Source: Bacteroidia bacterium
GTDB taxonomy: Bacteria > Bacteroidota > Bacteroidia > 2-12-FULL-35-15
NCBI GenBank assembly: GCA_030654175.1
Contig: JAURXZ010000035.1
Span: forward strand, 1-64,000
DNA length: 64,000 bases
Direction of reading: 5' to 3'
A program made the translations under genes and the position numbers. Positions 29,130 through 38,567 of this stretch are shown here, one piece after another. Positions within the stretch are counted from its first letter, which is position 1. The number at the start of each line of letters is the position of its first letter. The notes under the pieces were generated by a model. The model made no database searches and was not told where the DNA came from. It saw nothing but the letters and a program-made list of their open reading frames with translations.

Positions 29130-29927
29130 TTACTCCATTTTTTGTTTTCGTATTATTTTTGAAAATAACTTTGGAAAAAAACGTTTTAACCAGATAGCAC
29201 GTAAATCACTGCCACCGATAAATAATTCTTCCTGATTACTTTTTATTCCACTTAAAATTTGTTGAGCACAAGCTTCAGGGCTTAATCCTTTATCTGTGCT
29301 TTCATCCATCACATTGTGTTTACTGCCGTCACCGGTGACTGCGTTAACAGAAATATTGGTGCGAATCTTCCCCGGACAAACAATTAAGACCTTTACATTA
29401 TCATTATATATTTCCATTCGCATGGATTCAAAAAAACCATGCAAAGCATGTTTTGAAGCTGAATAAGCCGACCGGAGATAAAATCCAAATTTTCCCACTA
29501 TACTGCTGATTGCAATGATGTGCCCGCTTTTTTGCTTCAGCATGTATGGCAATACGCTTTTTGTCAGAGCAATGGTACCAAAATAATTAACTTCCATTAC
29601 CTTTCTGTCAATATCAAGTGAAGTATCTTTTGTTAATGAACGTTGGCTGATACCACCATTATTAATAAGAATATCAATACGCCCGAATCTATCAATTACT
29701 TGCTTTGTGAGGGTATCCGTTTTGGAAGTATCAGCCAGATCAAGCGGCAAGATCAGTACATCTATATCATTTGCCTTCAAGGTGCTTCTAACGCGCTCCA
29801 GTTCTTCTTTTCTTCGTGAAGACAGAATAAGCTTAGCTCCTTCTGAAGCGAAGGCATTTGCTAATGCCTCTCCAATACCGGATGATGCCCCTGTAATCCA
29901 TACTACCTTATTCTGAAATGTACTCAT
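29130..29927 (-). CDS. Short-chain dehydrogenase/reductase (SDR)
   Basis: About 265 residues of classical SDR type, NAD(P)-dependent. The cofactor motif is TGASSGIGEA at about residue 13; NNGG lies near 88, and the catalytic YSASK near 153 with Ser in AISSIVGK. The C-terminus is basic (LKRFFPKLFSKIIRK), as in membrane-associated DHRS7-like members. The ATG at 29927 is preferred to a GTG two codons upstream. Substrate unknown. It is divergent from the DUF4296 gene. Confidence 0.88.
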   Translation of the reverse strand: MSTFQNKVVWITGASSGIGEALANAFASEGAKLILSSRRKEELERVRSTLKANDIDVLILPLDLADTSKTDTLTKQVIDRFGRIDILINNGGISQRSLTKDTSLDIDRKVMEVNYFGTIALTKSVLPYMLKQKSGHIIAISSIVGKFGFYLRSAYSASKHALHGFFESMRMEIYNDNVKVLIVCPGKIRTNISVNAVTGDGSKHNVMDESTDKGLSPEACAQQILSGIKSNQEELFIGGSDLRAIWLKRFFPKLFSKIIRKQKME

Positions 29928-29977
29928 AAACACAAAAATAAATAATTTTTCAGTACTTTCGCTGAAGTTTAAATATA

Positions 29978-30334
29978 ATGATGATGCAAAAATTCACTCT
30001 GATTATCGCTTGTTTCTTATTTTTTGCCTGTTCGGGTAAAAAAACGGTTAGTATTCCCGAAACCATTTTACCAAAAGAAAAAATGGCCGAAGTAATGCTA
30101 GATATTCATTTGTTAGAAGCAACCATGAATTTGAACGCAACGAGTGCTGATAAAATGAACCCGGCAAACCCAAGTCCCAATTTTGACGTATTGAAAAAAA
30201 ACAATATCAGTAAAAAACAATACGATGAAAGTTTTGATTTTTATTCACAAAACCCCGAATTATTAATTGAAATTTATCAAACTGTATTAAACGATTTAAG
30301 CAAGATGCAGGCCGAAGTCACGAATAAAAAGTAA
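29978..30334 (+). CDS. DUF4296 lipoprotein
   Basis: 118 residues. The leader ends in a lipobox (LFFACSGKK), so Cys18 is probably lipidated. PKEKMAEVMLDIHLLEA is the conserved core of DUF4296, a small Bacteroidota-specific lipoprotein family without known function. Three consecutive ATG codons open the gene. In several Bacteroidota this gene sits between dihydroorotase and an NAD-dependent epimerase; here only the epimerase is adjacent (convergent). Confidence 0.82.
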   Translation: MMMQKFTLIIACFLFFACSGKKTVSIPETILPKEKMAEVMLDIHLLEATMNLNATSADKMNPANPSPNFDVLKKNNISKKQYDESFDFYSQNPELLIEIYQTVLNDLSKMQAEVTNKK

Positions 30335-30355
30335 ATCCTCCCCCGCCCCTTCTAT

Positions 30356-31402
30356 TTAAAGGTTTACCTTAATACTTGAAGGGACATTATCACTCAAATA
30401 CAGTTTGCAGGTATCTTTTACAGCTTGTTCAATTGAAATAAATTTATAATCAGGAAAGATTTTTTTTATTTTTTCGTTTGAAAAGAGGCTGATACGATGT
30501 CCTGATTGAATCGTTTCTCTGGTGATCAATGGTTTTGTACCGCTCAACATACAGCGTATCCCCTCTACTCTCCAGGCGAAATTGCTCAGCAACATTCCAA
30601 CTTTGAAATTTGCCTTTGGCCTCCCAAATTCCTGGTGCATAAGGTCGAAAAAGTATCGGTATGGTGTATTTTCAGAACTAAATAAAAAACGTTCATTTTT
30701 AATTTTACTTTTCATTAAAAGGATCATAAGTGCAGTAACATCACGTACATCAATAAATCCATTCACCCCATCAGTATAATATTTCATTCCGGTATATCCT
30801 TTACTAAACATATTGGAACTGCTTTGTTGCCAGTTTCCTGCTCCGATAATTAAAGCCGGGTTTACAATTACAACATCTAATCCTTCTTCAGAGGCACGCC
30901 AAACCTCTCGTTCAGCAGCATATTTACTAATTGCATAATTAGAATGATCTGGAGATGATTTCCAAAATGTTTCTTCAGTAGATAATTCGGCATGTTCTGC
31001 GCGACCAAGAGTAGCAATGGAACTCACATGGCAGAATTTTTTTATTCCCTTTTCTAAGGCCGCATTTACCATATTAGCTGTGCCTTCAACATTTATCTTC
31101 ATCATTTCGGTTTCATTTTTCTGTTCAAACGAAACCATGGCAGCACAGTGATATACTTCAGCAATACCATCCATTGCCTCCATTATTGAATAAACATCGA
31201 GTAAATCGGCATCCACCCATTCAATATTTTTGAGTAATTCATCAGCGTTTACAGCATAGTATGAAAACACTTTTTTCACAACAGCAATATTGCTATTGGC
31301 GCGTTTTAATGCTCGTACCTGTTCGCCTGATTTACACAAATCAAATAGTAAATGGCTACCTACTAATCCTGTTCCACCTGTTACTAATATCACTTTATCC
31401 AT
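30356..31402 (-). CDS. NAD-dependent epimerase/dehydratase (extended SDR)
   Basis: About 348 residues from the ATG at 31402, which begins directly at the Rossmann strand (MDKVILVTGGTGLVGS); the open frame extends 33 codons further upstream through non-homologous sequence. Catalytic YAISK lies near 160, with VSSIATLG before it. It resembles dihydroflavonol-reductase/3beta-HSD-like extended SDRs. Substrate not assignable. It is divergent from tyrS and convergent with the DUF4296 gene. Confidence 0.88.
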   Translation of the reverse strand: MDKVILVTGGTGLVGSHLLFDLCKSGEQVRALKRANSNIAVVKKVFSYYAVNADELLKNIEWVDADLLDVYSIMEAMDGIAEVYHCAAMVSFEQKNETEMMKINVEGTANMVNAALEKGIKKFCHVSSIATLGRAEHAELSTEETFWKSSPDHSNYAISKYAAEREVWRASEEGLDVVIVNPALIIGAGNWQQSSSNMFSKGYTGMKYYTDGVNGFIDVRDVTALMILLMKSKIKNERFLFSSENTPYRYFFDLMHQEFGRPKANFKVGMLLSNFAWRVEGIRCMLSGTKPLITRETIQSGHRISLFSNEKIKKIFPDYKFISIEQAVKDTCKLYLSDNVPSSIKVNL

Positions 31403-31527
31403 TTTATTTGACACGAATTTACTGATTAAATATATCAGTTTGACACATTTAAATTCAGGAATAAGATGCAAACCAATAAAGAAAATATAAACCTTAGCCA
31501 CTTAGCACCTTGGCGGTGAAAAAGATT

Positions 31528-31535
31528 TATCTTTG
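31528..31535 (+). promoter_or_regulatory. Putative -7 element for tyrS
   Basis: TATCTTTG is an exact TAnnTTTG match, 21 bases before the ATG at 31557. It overlaps an upstream TTG, which supports the downstream ATG as the start. A TTG at 31510-31512 is only 15 bases away. Confidence 0.45.
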
Positions 31536-31556
31536 CCCCCCAAAAAGAAACACAAA

Positions 31557-32840
31557 ATGAGAAAAAACTTTGTTGAAGAATTAAAGTGGAGAGGCATGCT
31601 GCATGATATCATGCCGGGTACCGAAGATGTTTTAAATAAGGAAATGGTAACCGGTTATATCGGTTTTGATCCTACGGCCGATTCTTTGGGTGTGGGTAAT
31701 ATGGTTCAAATAATGACATTACTTCATTTTCAACAAGCAGGGCATAAACCGATGGCTTTAGTTGGAGGTGCTACCGGAATGGTTGGTGATCCTTCCGGAA
31801 AATCAGCAGAACGGAATTTACTGGATGAAAAAACATTGGAATATAATTTAGCTTGCCAACGCGCCCAATTGGAAAAGTTCTTAGATTTTAATTGCGGAGC
31901 AAATTCAGCCGAGATCGTTAATAATTATGATTGGTTTAAGGGCTTTAGTTTTTTAGATTTTATACGTGATATTGGTAAACATATCAGTGTAAATTATATG
32001 CTTGCTAAAGATTCGGTAAAAAGCCGATTGGAAACGGGAATGAGTTTTACAGAATTCAGTTACCAGCTTGTACAGGGATACGATTTTTATTATTTGTGGA
32101 AAAACAACAATGTAAAACTGCAGATGGGTGGTTCCGACCAATGGGGAAATATTGTTACAGGAACTGAACTGATCAGGCGCAAATCAAGTGGAGAAGCTTA
32201 TGCGCTCACCACACCATTGATCAAAAAAGCTGATGGAACTAAATTCGGCAAAAGTGAAAGTGGTAATGTATGGTTGGACAGAAAAAAAACATCCCCTTAT
32301 AAATTCTATCAATTTTGGCTAAACTCAAGTGATGATGATGTAAAAAATTACATTCGCATTTTCACTCTTTTTACAAAGGACGAAATTGAAAAACTGGAAG
32401 CAGAACATGCGTTAGCACCCCATTTAAGAGCCCTACAAAAAGCATTGGCAAAGGATATTACGATACGTGTACATTCCGAAACTGATTACAGGGCAGCAGT
32501 TGAAGCATCAGAAATATTGTTTGGTAAAGGAACCGCTGAAAGTTTAAGAGAATTGTCTGAAGAAGACTTTTTTAGCGTGTTTGAAGGTGTTGAACAATTC
32601 GAAATCTCCAGATCGGAAATTGAGGAAGGTATTTCAATTGTTGATCTTACAGCTGAAAAAACAAAAATTTTCCCATCAAAAGGTGAAGCAAAAAAAATGA
32701 TCCAGGGTGGTGGTGTTGCAGTGAATAAATTAAAAGTGGAAAATGTAGAACTAAAAATTAATGCAGAATATCTGATCAATGAAAAATACATTTTAATGCA
32801 AAAAGGCAAAAAAAATTATTACGTTATTAAGGTTTATTAA
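31557..32840 (+). CDS. tyrS: Tyrosyl-tRNA synthetase with a degenerate HIGH motif
   Basis: 427 residues. It charges tRNA-Tyr in the cytoplasm. The tyrosine-binding and class I features are present: [47 protein letters not shown] and the KMSKS equivalent KFGKS. A C-terminal S4-type RNA-binding domain ([17 protein letters not shown]) closes the protein. The HIGH motif reads GVGN at residues 45-48, so the first His is Gly. The DNA there is GGT GTG GGT AAT. The ATG at 31557 is chosen over an upstream TTG because of the promoter position. A terminator follows. Confidence 0.95.
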   Translation: MRKNFVEELKWRGMLHDIMPGTEDVLNKEMVTGYIGFDPTADSLGVGNMVQIMTLLHFQQAGHKPMALVGGATGMVGDPSGKSAERNLLDEKTLEYNLACQRAQLEKFLDFNCGANSAEIVNNYDWFKGFSFLDFIRDIGKHISVNYMLAKDSVKSRLETGMSFTEFSYQLVQGYDFYYLWKNNNVKLQMGGSDQWGNIVTGTELIRRKSSGEAYALTTPLIKKADGTKFGKSESGNVWLDRKKTSPYKFYQFWLNSSDDDVKNYIRIFTLFTKDEIEKLEAEHALAPHLRALQKALAKDITIRVHSETDYRAAVEASEILFGKGTAESLRELSEEDFFSVFEGVEQFEISRSEIEEGISIVDLTAEKTKIFPSKGEAKKMIQGGGVAVNKLKVENVELKINAEYLINEKYILMQKGKKNYYVIKVY

Positions 32841-32896
32841 TTCGCTTCATATTATAAAAACCTTTGTACATTAATTTAACATTATAAAAAATCACC

Positions 32897-32931
32897 AACC
32901 CTGACAGGGCTTTTAGCTCGTCAGGGTTTTA
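32897..32931 (+). terminator. Intrinsic terminator after tyrS
   Basis: AACCCTGAC (32897-32905) pairs with GTCAGGGTT (32920-32928), with a partly paired loop, followed by TTATTT. It lies 57 bases after the tyrS stop. Confidence 0.8.
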
Positions 32932-32992
32932 TTTAAACTCCCCCCTTTTCTTAATAATAATCTATTCTCAAAATAAAGTGCCGTATAAATTT

Positions 32993-34882
32993 ATGAAACA
33001 AAAGAATATATATATAGTTTCCTGCTTGCTGTTAAGCCTGATTACACTTACTTCCGGAGGTGTAAAAAATAAAAACACCGGAGATACCACCGGAAAGGAT
33101 TCCATACTGTCCGGCTATCGATCGGTAGGTAAAGACCGCGAGATCAAAACAACTTCATTCTATTTAACGATGCGGGATGGAGTAAAGATCGCAGTAAGCC
33201 TTCATTTACCAAGCGATTTAAAAAAAGGAGAAAAACTACCAACGATCCTACATCAAACAAGATATTGGCGTTCAATGCAACTTCGATGGCCTGTAAATAT
33301 GTTCAGCAGTAGATTTTTTGATTTATATAATAAAATAATAAAAACATTAGTTCTCAATCGCTATGCAGTAGTGAACATAGATGTGAGAGGTACTGGTGCT
33401 TCATTCGGGAGGCAAACCAACCCTTTCCCTAAAGAACAAATAAAAGATGGGGCTGAAATAATTGATTGGATCATTCAACAAAACTGGTCGGATAGTATTG
33501 TAGGTCTGTTAGGCGCATCTTACACCGGCATGGCCGCAGAATTTACTCTATCAAACAAACATCCTAATATCAAAGCCTTGATGTCGCTTTATACAGGGGT
33601 AGATTTTTACGATGAAGTGATTTTACCGGGTGGTATCTATAATCAGTATTTTGTAAAAGCTTTTGGAGAGCTATGTTCCTCATTGGACGAGAACGAATTT
33701 AAACTTGGAAGTAAAGTTGAAAATTTCATTATTAAAGGCGTCACTCCGGTTCAAAAAAACGGAAAAAAAATGTTAAAAAAAGCACTGGCAGAACACACAA
33801 CAAATTTTAACATATATGACCAAACGCAACCCATCAAATTCAGAGATGATCCCCCTTTTGATAAAAGCTTTCAAGCGATAGATGAACTTAGCCTGCATAC
33901 GTTACTTGACGATTTAAATGCCGCCAATGTGCCTATATGCCTTTATACCGGATGGTTTGACGGATCCTTTGCCTTGGGCTCTGCCAGATTGTTTAACAAT
34001 TTAGATGGCAAACAAAACAAACTTATTATTGGCCCATGGGATCATGGAAGTATATATAATTGCAGCCCTTACGTTCAGGAGGCCTGTTCATTTGACAGGA
34101 TGGGGGAAGTCTTGAAATTTTTTGATTACCATTTAAAAAAGAAAAATAATGGTTTGGACAAAGAAGGTGCTGTCCATTATTTTACAATGGGGGAAGATAT
34201 ATGGAAAACGTCCGAAAAGTGGCCACCGGTAAACACAGTAGACCAAACCTTTTATCTCAATCCAAACAATGAATTGTCTACTCAGCCCAATAATACATCA
34301 TCGGGGTACGACACTTATATTGCCGATAGTTCAGCCGGGACCGGAGAAAACACCCGTTCAGAATCATTAGTTTTCAGATTGACATCTGCAAATATGTACG
34401 ATTCACGTACTGAAAGAGACCTCAAACTACTGTGTTACACTTCTAAAAAATTAGAAGCGGATATTGAAATTACTGGCCATCCATTGATAACATTATATAT
34501 TGATGCAGATACTTCGGACGCAGGATTTTTTGTTTACCTCGAAGATGTGGATGAAAAAGGAGAAGTACATTATATAACCGAAGGGATGTTCAGGGCAATC
34601 CACAGAAACAGTTTAGGTAGCGTTGGATATAATGATATAGTACCGCAATATACTTACAGGAAAAACGATATAGCACCTCTGAAGCCTGGCGAAATAGCGA
34701 AAATTGAGTTCGACCTGCTTCCTACCTCCTTTTTATTTAAAAGAGGGCATAGCATTAGAATAGCGATAAGCTGCGGAGATAAGGACCATTACAAAGAGAT
34801 AACACCTGACAATACTAAAATTCACGTTCATAGAAACACCATTCATGCCTCAAAAATCATTCTTCCCGTTGCCCGGCACTAA
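32993..34882 (+). CDS. CocE/NonD-family alpha/beta hydrolase (X-Pro dipeptidyl-peptidase type)
   Basis: About 629 residues from the ATG at 32993, giving an N-terminal hydrophobic leader (IYIVSCLLLSLITLTSG). The catalytic serine lies in GASYTG at about 176, the acid in YTGWFDGS near 320, and the histidine in GPWDHGS near 347. The C-terminal jelly-roll domain (about 420-629) is typical of S15/CocE proteins. Family members cleave X-Pro dipeptides, cocaine or acyl-amino esters; no signature here fixes the substrate. It is probably periplasmic or surface-exposed. It is convergent with purB. Confidence 0.88.
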   Translation: MKQKNIYIVSCLLLSLITLTSGGVKNKNTGDTTGKDSILSGYRSVGKDREIKTTSFYLTMRDGVKIAVSLHLPSDLKKGEKLPTILHQTRYWRSMQLRWPVNMFSSRFFDLYNKIIKTLVLNRYAVVNIDVRGTGASFGRQTNPFPKEQIKDGAEIIDWIIQQNWSDSIVGLLGASYTGMAAEFTLSNKHPNIKALMSLYTGVDFYDEVILPGGIYNQYFVKAFGELCSSLDENEFKLGSKVENFIIKGVTPVQKNGKKMLKKALAEHTTNFNIYDQTQPIKFRDDPPFDKSFQAIDELSLHTLLDDLNAANVPICLYTGWFDGSFALGSARLFNNLDGKQNKLIIGPWDHGSIYNCSPYVQEACSFDRMGEVLKFFDYHLKKKNNGLDKEGAVHYFTMGEDIWKTSEKWPPVNTVDQTFYLNPNNELSTQPNNTSSGYDTYIADSSAGTGENTRSESLVFRLTSANMYDSRTERDLKLLCYTSKKLEADIEITGHPLITLYIDADTSDAGFFVYLEDVDEKGEVHYITEGMFRAIHRNSLGSVGYNDIVPQYTYRKNDIAPLKPGEIAKIEFDLLPTSFLFKRGHSIRIAISCGDKDHYKEITPDNTKIHVHRNTIHASKIILPVARH

Positions 34883-34933
34883 CCTTTGTATATTAGGCAA
34901 ATAATGAAGATGAAAAGAAACTTGAAACACTAT

Positions 34934-36280
34934 TTATATCCCGGTGTATGAACTTGGTGAAATGGCTTTCAATTCCTTTTTTATTGCATCGCTTACATTG
35001 AGCGTATCAATAAAAACAGAAATGCTTTCTTTTGTAATATGTGTATTCGTGCGGGTTAATTCTTTTAAGGCTTCATAAGGCTTAGGATAGCCTTCCCTGC
35101 GCAGGATCGTTTGCAGGGCTTCTGCAACCACAGCCCAGTTGCTCTCCAGGTCATTTTCCAAAGCTTCCTTATTCAGGATCAATTTATCCAAACCTTTCAA
35201 CAATGATTTGTATGCGATCAAGCTGTGTGCTAAGGGCATTCCAACATTACGGAGCACTGTAGAATCCGTTAGGTCTCGCTGTAAACGTGAAATTGGCAAT
35301 TTAGCTGAAAGGTGCTCAAACAATGCGTTAGCAATCCCTAAATTACCCTCCGAATTTTCAAAATCAATAGGATTTACCTTATGTGGCATTGCAGATGAAC
35401 CGATTTCACCTTCTTTTATTTTTTGTTTAAAATAATTCATTGAAATATAGGTCCACATATCACGGTCAAAATCCATGATGATGTTATTGATACGCTTTAA
35501 AGCGTCACAAAAGGCGGCAAAATTATCGTAATGTTCAATTTGAGTTGTAGGATAAGAACGACTCAGTCCCAACGAATTATTTACAAAATCATTCGCAAAT
35601 GTGAACCAGTCAATTTGGGGATATGCAACATGGTGCGCATTCAAATTGCCGGTTGCTCCACCGAATTTTGCACTGTAAGGCACTAAATTTAATTGGGCAA
35701 TTTGATTTTCTAAACGCACTACAAATACCTGGATCTCTTTCCCCAAACGTGTTGGTGAAGCAGGTTGTCCATGTGTCCGGGCAAGCATAGGAACAGCAGC
35801 CCATTCCTTTGAATAGGCGGAAAGTTTTTGTAAAATTTCTTTTAACACAGGCAACAAACACTCGTTCATTGCATCTTTAACAGAGTATGGAATTGCAGTG
35901 TTATTAATATCCTGAGAAGTTAAACCAAAATGAATAAATTCCTTTTGAGAAGTTAAATTAAGGCCATCAAATTTTTCTTTAATAAAGTATTCAACCGCTT
36001 TTACATCATGGTTAGTTACTTTTTCAATGTCTTTTATTTTTTGAGCATCGGCTTCTGTAAAATTGATATAAACAGAGCGTAATTCACTATATAATTTTTT
36101 GTCAAAATCTTTCAATTGCGGTAATGGTAATTCACACAAAGCGATAAAATATTCGATCTCAACCAACACTCGATATTTGATCAAAGAGGCTTCTGAAAAA
36201 TATTCCGCAAGTTTTTCAGTAGTATTTCTATAACGACCATCAACAGGGGAAATGGCAGAAAGTTTGGTTAATTGATCCAT
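34934..36280 (-). CDS. purB: Adenylosuccinate lyase
   Basis: 448 residues. It catalyses two fumarate-releasing steps in purine synthesis (SAICAR and adenylosuccinate cleavage). The fumarase/aspartase signature GSSAMPHKVNPIDFEN is near residue 290; the N-terminal LSAISPVDGRY and TSQDINNTA (active-site region) are also present. This resembles the longer E. coli-type enzyme rather than the Bacillus type. It starts at an ATG and is divergent from the DUF1328 mini-gene. The neighbours give no purine operon. Confidence 0.95.
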   Translation of the reverse strand: MDQLTKLSAISPVDGRYRNTTEKLAEYFSEASLIKYRVLVEIEYFIALCELPLPQLKDFDKKLYSELRSVYINFTEADAQKIKDIEKVTNHDVKAVEYFIKEKFDGLNLTSQKEFIHFGLTSQDINNTAIPYSVKDAMNECLLPVLKEILQKLSAYSKEWAAVPMLARTHGQPASPTRLGKEIQVFVVRLENQIAQLNLVPYSAKFGGATGNLNAHHVAYPQIDWFTFANDFVNNSLGLSRSYPTTQIEHYDNFAAFCDALKRINNIIMDFDRDMWTYISMNYFKQKIKEGEIGSSAMPHKVNPIDFENSEGNLGIANALFEHLSAKLPISRLQRDLTDSTVLRNVGMPLAHSLIAYKSLLKGLDKLILNKEALENDLESNWAVVAEALQTILRREGYPKPYEALKELTRTNTHITKESISVFIDTLNVSDAIKKELKAISPSSYTGI

Positions 36281-36572
36281 TGAATAAAATGTTTTTTTGT
36301 AATTGTAAAAAGAAGGTGAATTATCACCAATTCTTAATAAAATATATTTTCAATAAAAAAGAAACGAAGATAAGAAAAAAACCAAGAGAGAAATATCACC
36401 GATACAACGTAATTGTATTAAAATGTGTAAAGCAATTAAATATCTATTGCCGGTTTCGCTTTATCACCATAATTATATTTTTCATCTATTAAAGATATAA
36501 CTACAACGAAAACTGAATGAATTTACTACAAAGGAATACTACTTTTACCTTAAACTAAAAAACAAATCTCTC

Positions 36573-36740
36573 ATGCTTAAATGGTCAGCTATTTTTTTTA
36601 TCATTGCAATAATCGCAGCATTATTTGGGTTTACAGGCTTGGCGGCAGGGGCCGCTTCTATAGCCAAAATTTTATTTGCGGTATTTATGGTTCTATTTCT
36701 TCTTGCCTTAATCCTTGGACTTACTCTCTTTAAAAAATAA
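36573..36740 (+). CDS. DUF1328 small membrane protein
   Basis: A 55-residue protein beginning [14 protein letters not shown], with two hydrophobic spans (about 3-20 and 31-52) around a small-residue loop [11 protein letters not shown]. This matches the DUF1328/YtjA family, small inner-membrane proteins often linked to stress. A near-consensus -7 (TACTTTTA) lies about 25 bases upstream. A long terminator hairpin follows at 36787. Confidence 0.85.
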   Translation: MLKWSAIFFIIAIIAALFGFTGLAAGAASIAKILFAVFMVLFLLALILGLTLFKK

Positions 36741-36786
36741 ATACTTTTCGAATTGGCAAAAATCCTTAGCGCAAATATTATACAAT

Positions 36787-36825
36787 AAAAAGAGCTAATT
36801 GAAATCCTTTCAATTAGCTCTTTTT
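36787..36825. terminator. 18-bp-stem bidirectional terminator
   Basis: An 18-base arm (36787-36804, starting AAAAAGAGC) pairs perfectly with 36808-36825 around a three-base loop, with A and T runs at the outer ends. It lies between the convergent DUF1328 and M20 genes and can terminate both. Confidence 0.85.
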
Positions 36826-36849
36826 ATGTTAGTAGTATTGTATGTAAAC

Positions 36850-38040
36850 TCAACTATTTAGCTCATTCAGGGCTAACCAAGCCATCAGGCCTGAAGATAT
36901 TTCCAAGGCCTGTTCATCAATATCAAAAGTGGAAGTATGTACACCGCTAATAATTCCTTTTGATTTATTGCCGGTTCCTAAACGGTAAAAACAAGCCGGC
37001 ACTTTCTGAGAGTAAAATGCAAAATCTTCAGCTGTCATGCGCATAGGCAGCTCTTCTACATTTTCTTTTCCTAAATAAATTTCCGCTACAGCACGAGCTT
37101 TGTTTGTGACAACTTCATCATTCACTAAAAAAGGATAGCCATGCTCAATTCTAAAATCACAGGAACCTCCCATCTGTTGTGCGATCTCTTCAGCTCTCTT
37201 TTTCATTATTGAATGTGCTTCCGCCCTCCAGGATTCATCCATGGTCCGAAACGTACCCTCCATTTGCACTGTTTCAGGGATCACATTAGTGGCACCATTA
37301 CCGGTGATCTTACCAAAAGCTAAAACAGTAGGAGCTTTGTGCTCCTTCTGCATAAAAAATTTATTTAACTCCAATAAAATTTGTGAGGCTATCAGCAGAG
37401 GGTTGTTGTAATCGGCCGGCATGGCCGCATGACCGCCTTTGCCTTTAACACTAACATAAATTTCATCGGTACTCGCCATGTACATTCCACTGCGAAATCC
37501 AACTTTACCAACTTCCATACTCGGGAAAACATGTTGTCCGAAAATGCTTTGCGGACAAGGATTTTCAAGCACTCCTTCTTTTATCATCAATGATGCGCCA
37601 CCGGGTAATTTTTCTTCACCGGGCTGAAAAATTAATTTCACGGTTCCATCAAAATCATTTTTTAATTCATTCAGAATTTTTGCAGCCGCAAGCAAGGAGG
37701 CACTATGCACATCATGTCCACAGGCATGCATCACACCATTATTTTGAGAGATATATTCTACATTATTTTCTTCAATAATTGGTAAAGCATCCATATCGGC
37801 ACGTAACGCAATTATTTTTTTATCAGGATTACGTCCTTCTATCAGCGCCACAATTCCAGTTTTTACAATACCTTGTTTAAAGGGAATAGAATATTCCATC
37901 AACTTAGAAGCAATGTAATCGGAAGTAGCATATTCTTCAAACGATAATTCGGGATGTGCATGCAGATGCCTTCTGATTTCAATAGTTTCAGAAAGATATT
38001 GTTTTGCGAGAATTTGAATTTTGGATTTTAGATGAAGCAT
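36850..38040 (-). CDS. M20 family amidohydrolase (N-acyl-amino acid/hippurate hydrolase type)
   Basis: About 396 residues from the ATG at 38040 (MLHLKSK); the longer frame begins in a repeat. Metal and catalytic motifs: ALRADMDALPI, MHACGHDVHSA, FQPGEEKLPGGA and, near the C-terminus, MTAEDFAFY. The insert domain has GHAAMPADYNNPL. This matches M20D amidohydrolases, which remove acyl groups from amino acids (hippurate, indole-acetyl-amino acids, N-acetyl-diaminopimelate). The substrate is unknown. No signal peptide, so cytoplasmic. Confidence 0.9.
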   Translation of the reverse strand: MLHLKSKIQILAKQYLSETIEIRRHLHAHPELSFEEYATSDYIASKLMEYSIPFKQGIVKTGIVALIEGRNPDKKIIALRADMDALPIIEENNVEYISQNNGVMHACGHDVHSASLLAAAKILNELKNDFDGTVKLIFQPGEEKLPGGASLMIKEGVLENPCPQSIFGQHVFPSMEVGKVGFRSGMYMASTDEIYVSVKGKGGHAAMPADYNNPLLIASQILLELNKFFMQKEHKAPTVLAFGKITGNGATNVIPETVQMEGTFRTMDESWRAEAHSIMKKRAEEIAQQMGGSCDFRIEHGYPFLVNDEVVTNKARAVAEIYLGKENVEELPMRMTAEDFAFYSQKVPACFYRLGTGNKSKGIISGVHTSTFDIDEQALEISSGLMAWLALNELNS

Positions 38041-38050
38041 ATTGTTTTTG

Positions 38051-38148
38051 CACAGATTACACAGATTCCACAAATTTAAAGTAAAAATTACAGAGCAAAA
38101 TTCTAGATTCAGTTTTTAATTTTCAATTCATAATCTGTGAAATCTGTG
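38051..38148. repeat. 17-bp inverted repeat of CACAGATT words
   Basis: CACAGATTACACAGATT (38051-38067) and its near-complement 38132-38148 (one mismatch) flank 64 AT-rich bases. It lies between the TauE-like gene stop and the M20 gene start, both on the minus strand, so it could attenuate or terminate. Confidence 0.55.
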
Positions 38149-38178
38149 GCAATTTATTTTTCTGAGTGGGGTTTACTA

Positions 38179-38562
38179 CTATTTCCAAAAAATCATTTTA
38201 ATTGAAAGTAAAAGCATAAAAACACCAAATACTTTTTTCAATATATTCTGGTCAATTGAAATTGCGATTTTTGAGCCTACAAATCCGCCAACTACAAAGG
38301 AAAGTGCAATTATTAATGAAGGTTTTATATCCACATAACCGGCATTATAATAATAGTAAACAGCAAGAATTCCAACAGGCAATAATAAAACGGCAAGAGA
38401 TGTTCCCTGCGCCTCATGCTGGCTCATACCCATAAAAAAAACCAAGGCAGGAACAATAATAATTCCACCACCAATACCAACCATACCACTAAGTGTTCCG
38501 GCAAGTAAGCCGATACATAATAAAATCAGAATTGTAGTCATATTTAATTGTTTGGATTTCAT
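38179..38562 (-). CDS. Half-size TauE/SafE-like membrane protein
   Basis: 127 residues with about four hydrophobic segments. The N-terminal motif GTLSGMVGIGGGIIIVPAL is the conserved TauE/SafE half-repeat, and ASFVVGGFVGS-like sequence (LSFVVGGFVGSKIA) follows. Full TauE exporters carry two such halves (about 250 residues), so this would need to dimerise. I recall short versions from other Bacteroidota, so it need not be a fragment. The family exports sulfite, sulfoacetate or organosulfur anions. The gene starts five bases after the preceding propeller-barrel stop. Confidence 0.78.
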   Translation of the reverse strand: MKSKQLNMTTILILLCIGLLAGTLSGMVGIGGGIIIVPALVFFMGMSQHEAQGTSLAVLLLPVGILAVYYYYNAGYVDIKPSLIIALSFVVGGFVGSKIAISIDQNILKKVFGVFMLLLSIKMIFWK

Positions 38563-38567
38563 TGCTA

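Noticed and set aside
29984-30360. Terminator between DUF4296 and the epimerase gene
   Set aside because: The short gap holds only a C-rich stretch; I could not form a convincing stem.
36280-36492. Plus-strand frame of 70 residues, basic and aromatic-rich
   Set aside because: It overlaps the purB start, has no family resemblance or Shine-Dalgarno-like context, and its composition looks like non-coding AT-rich DNA.
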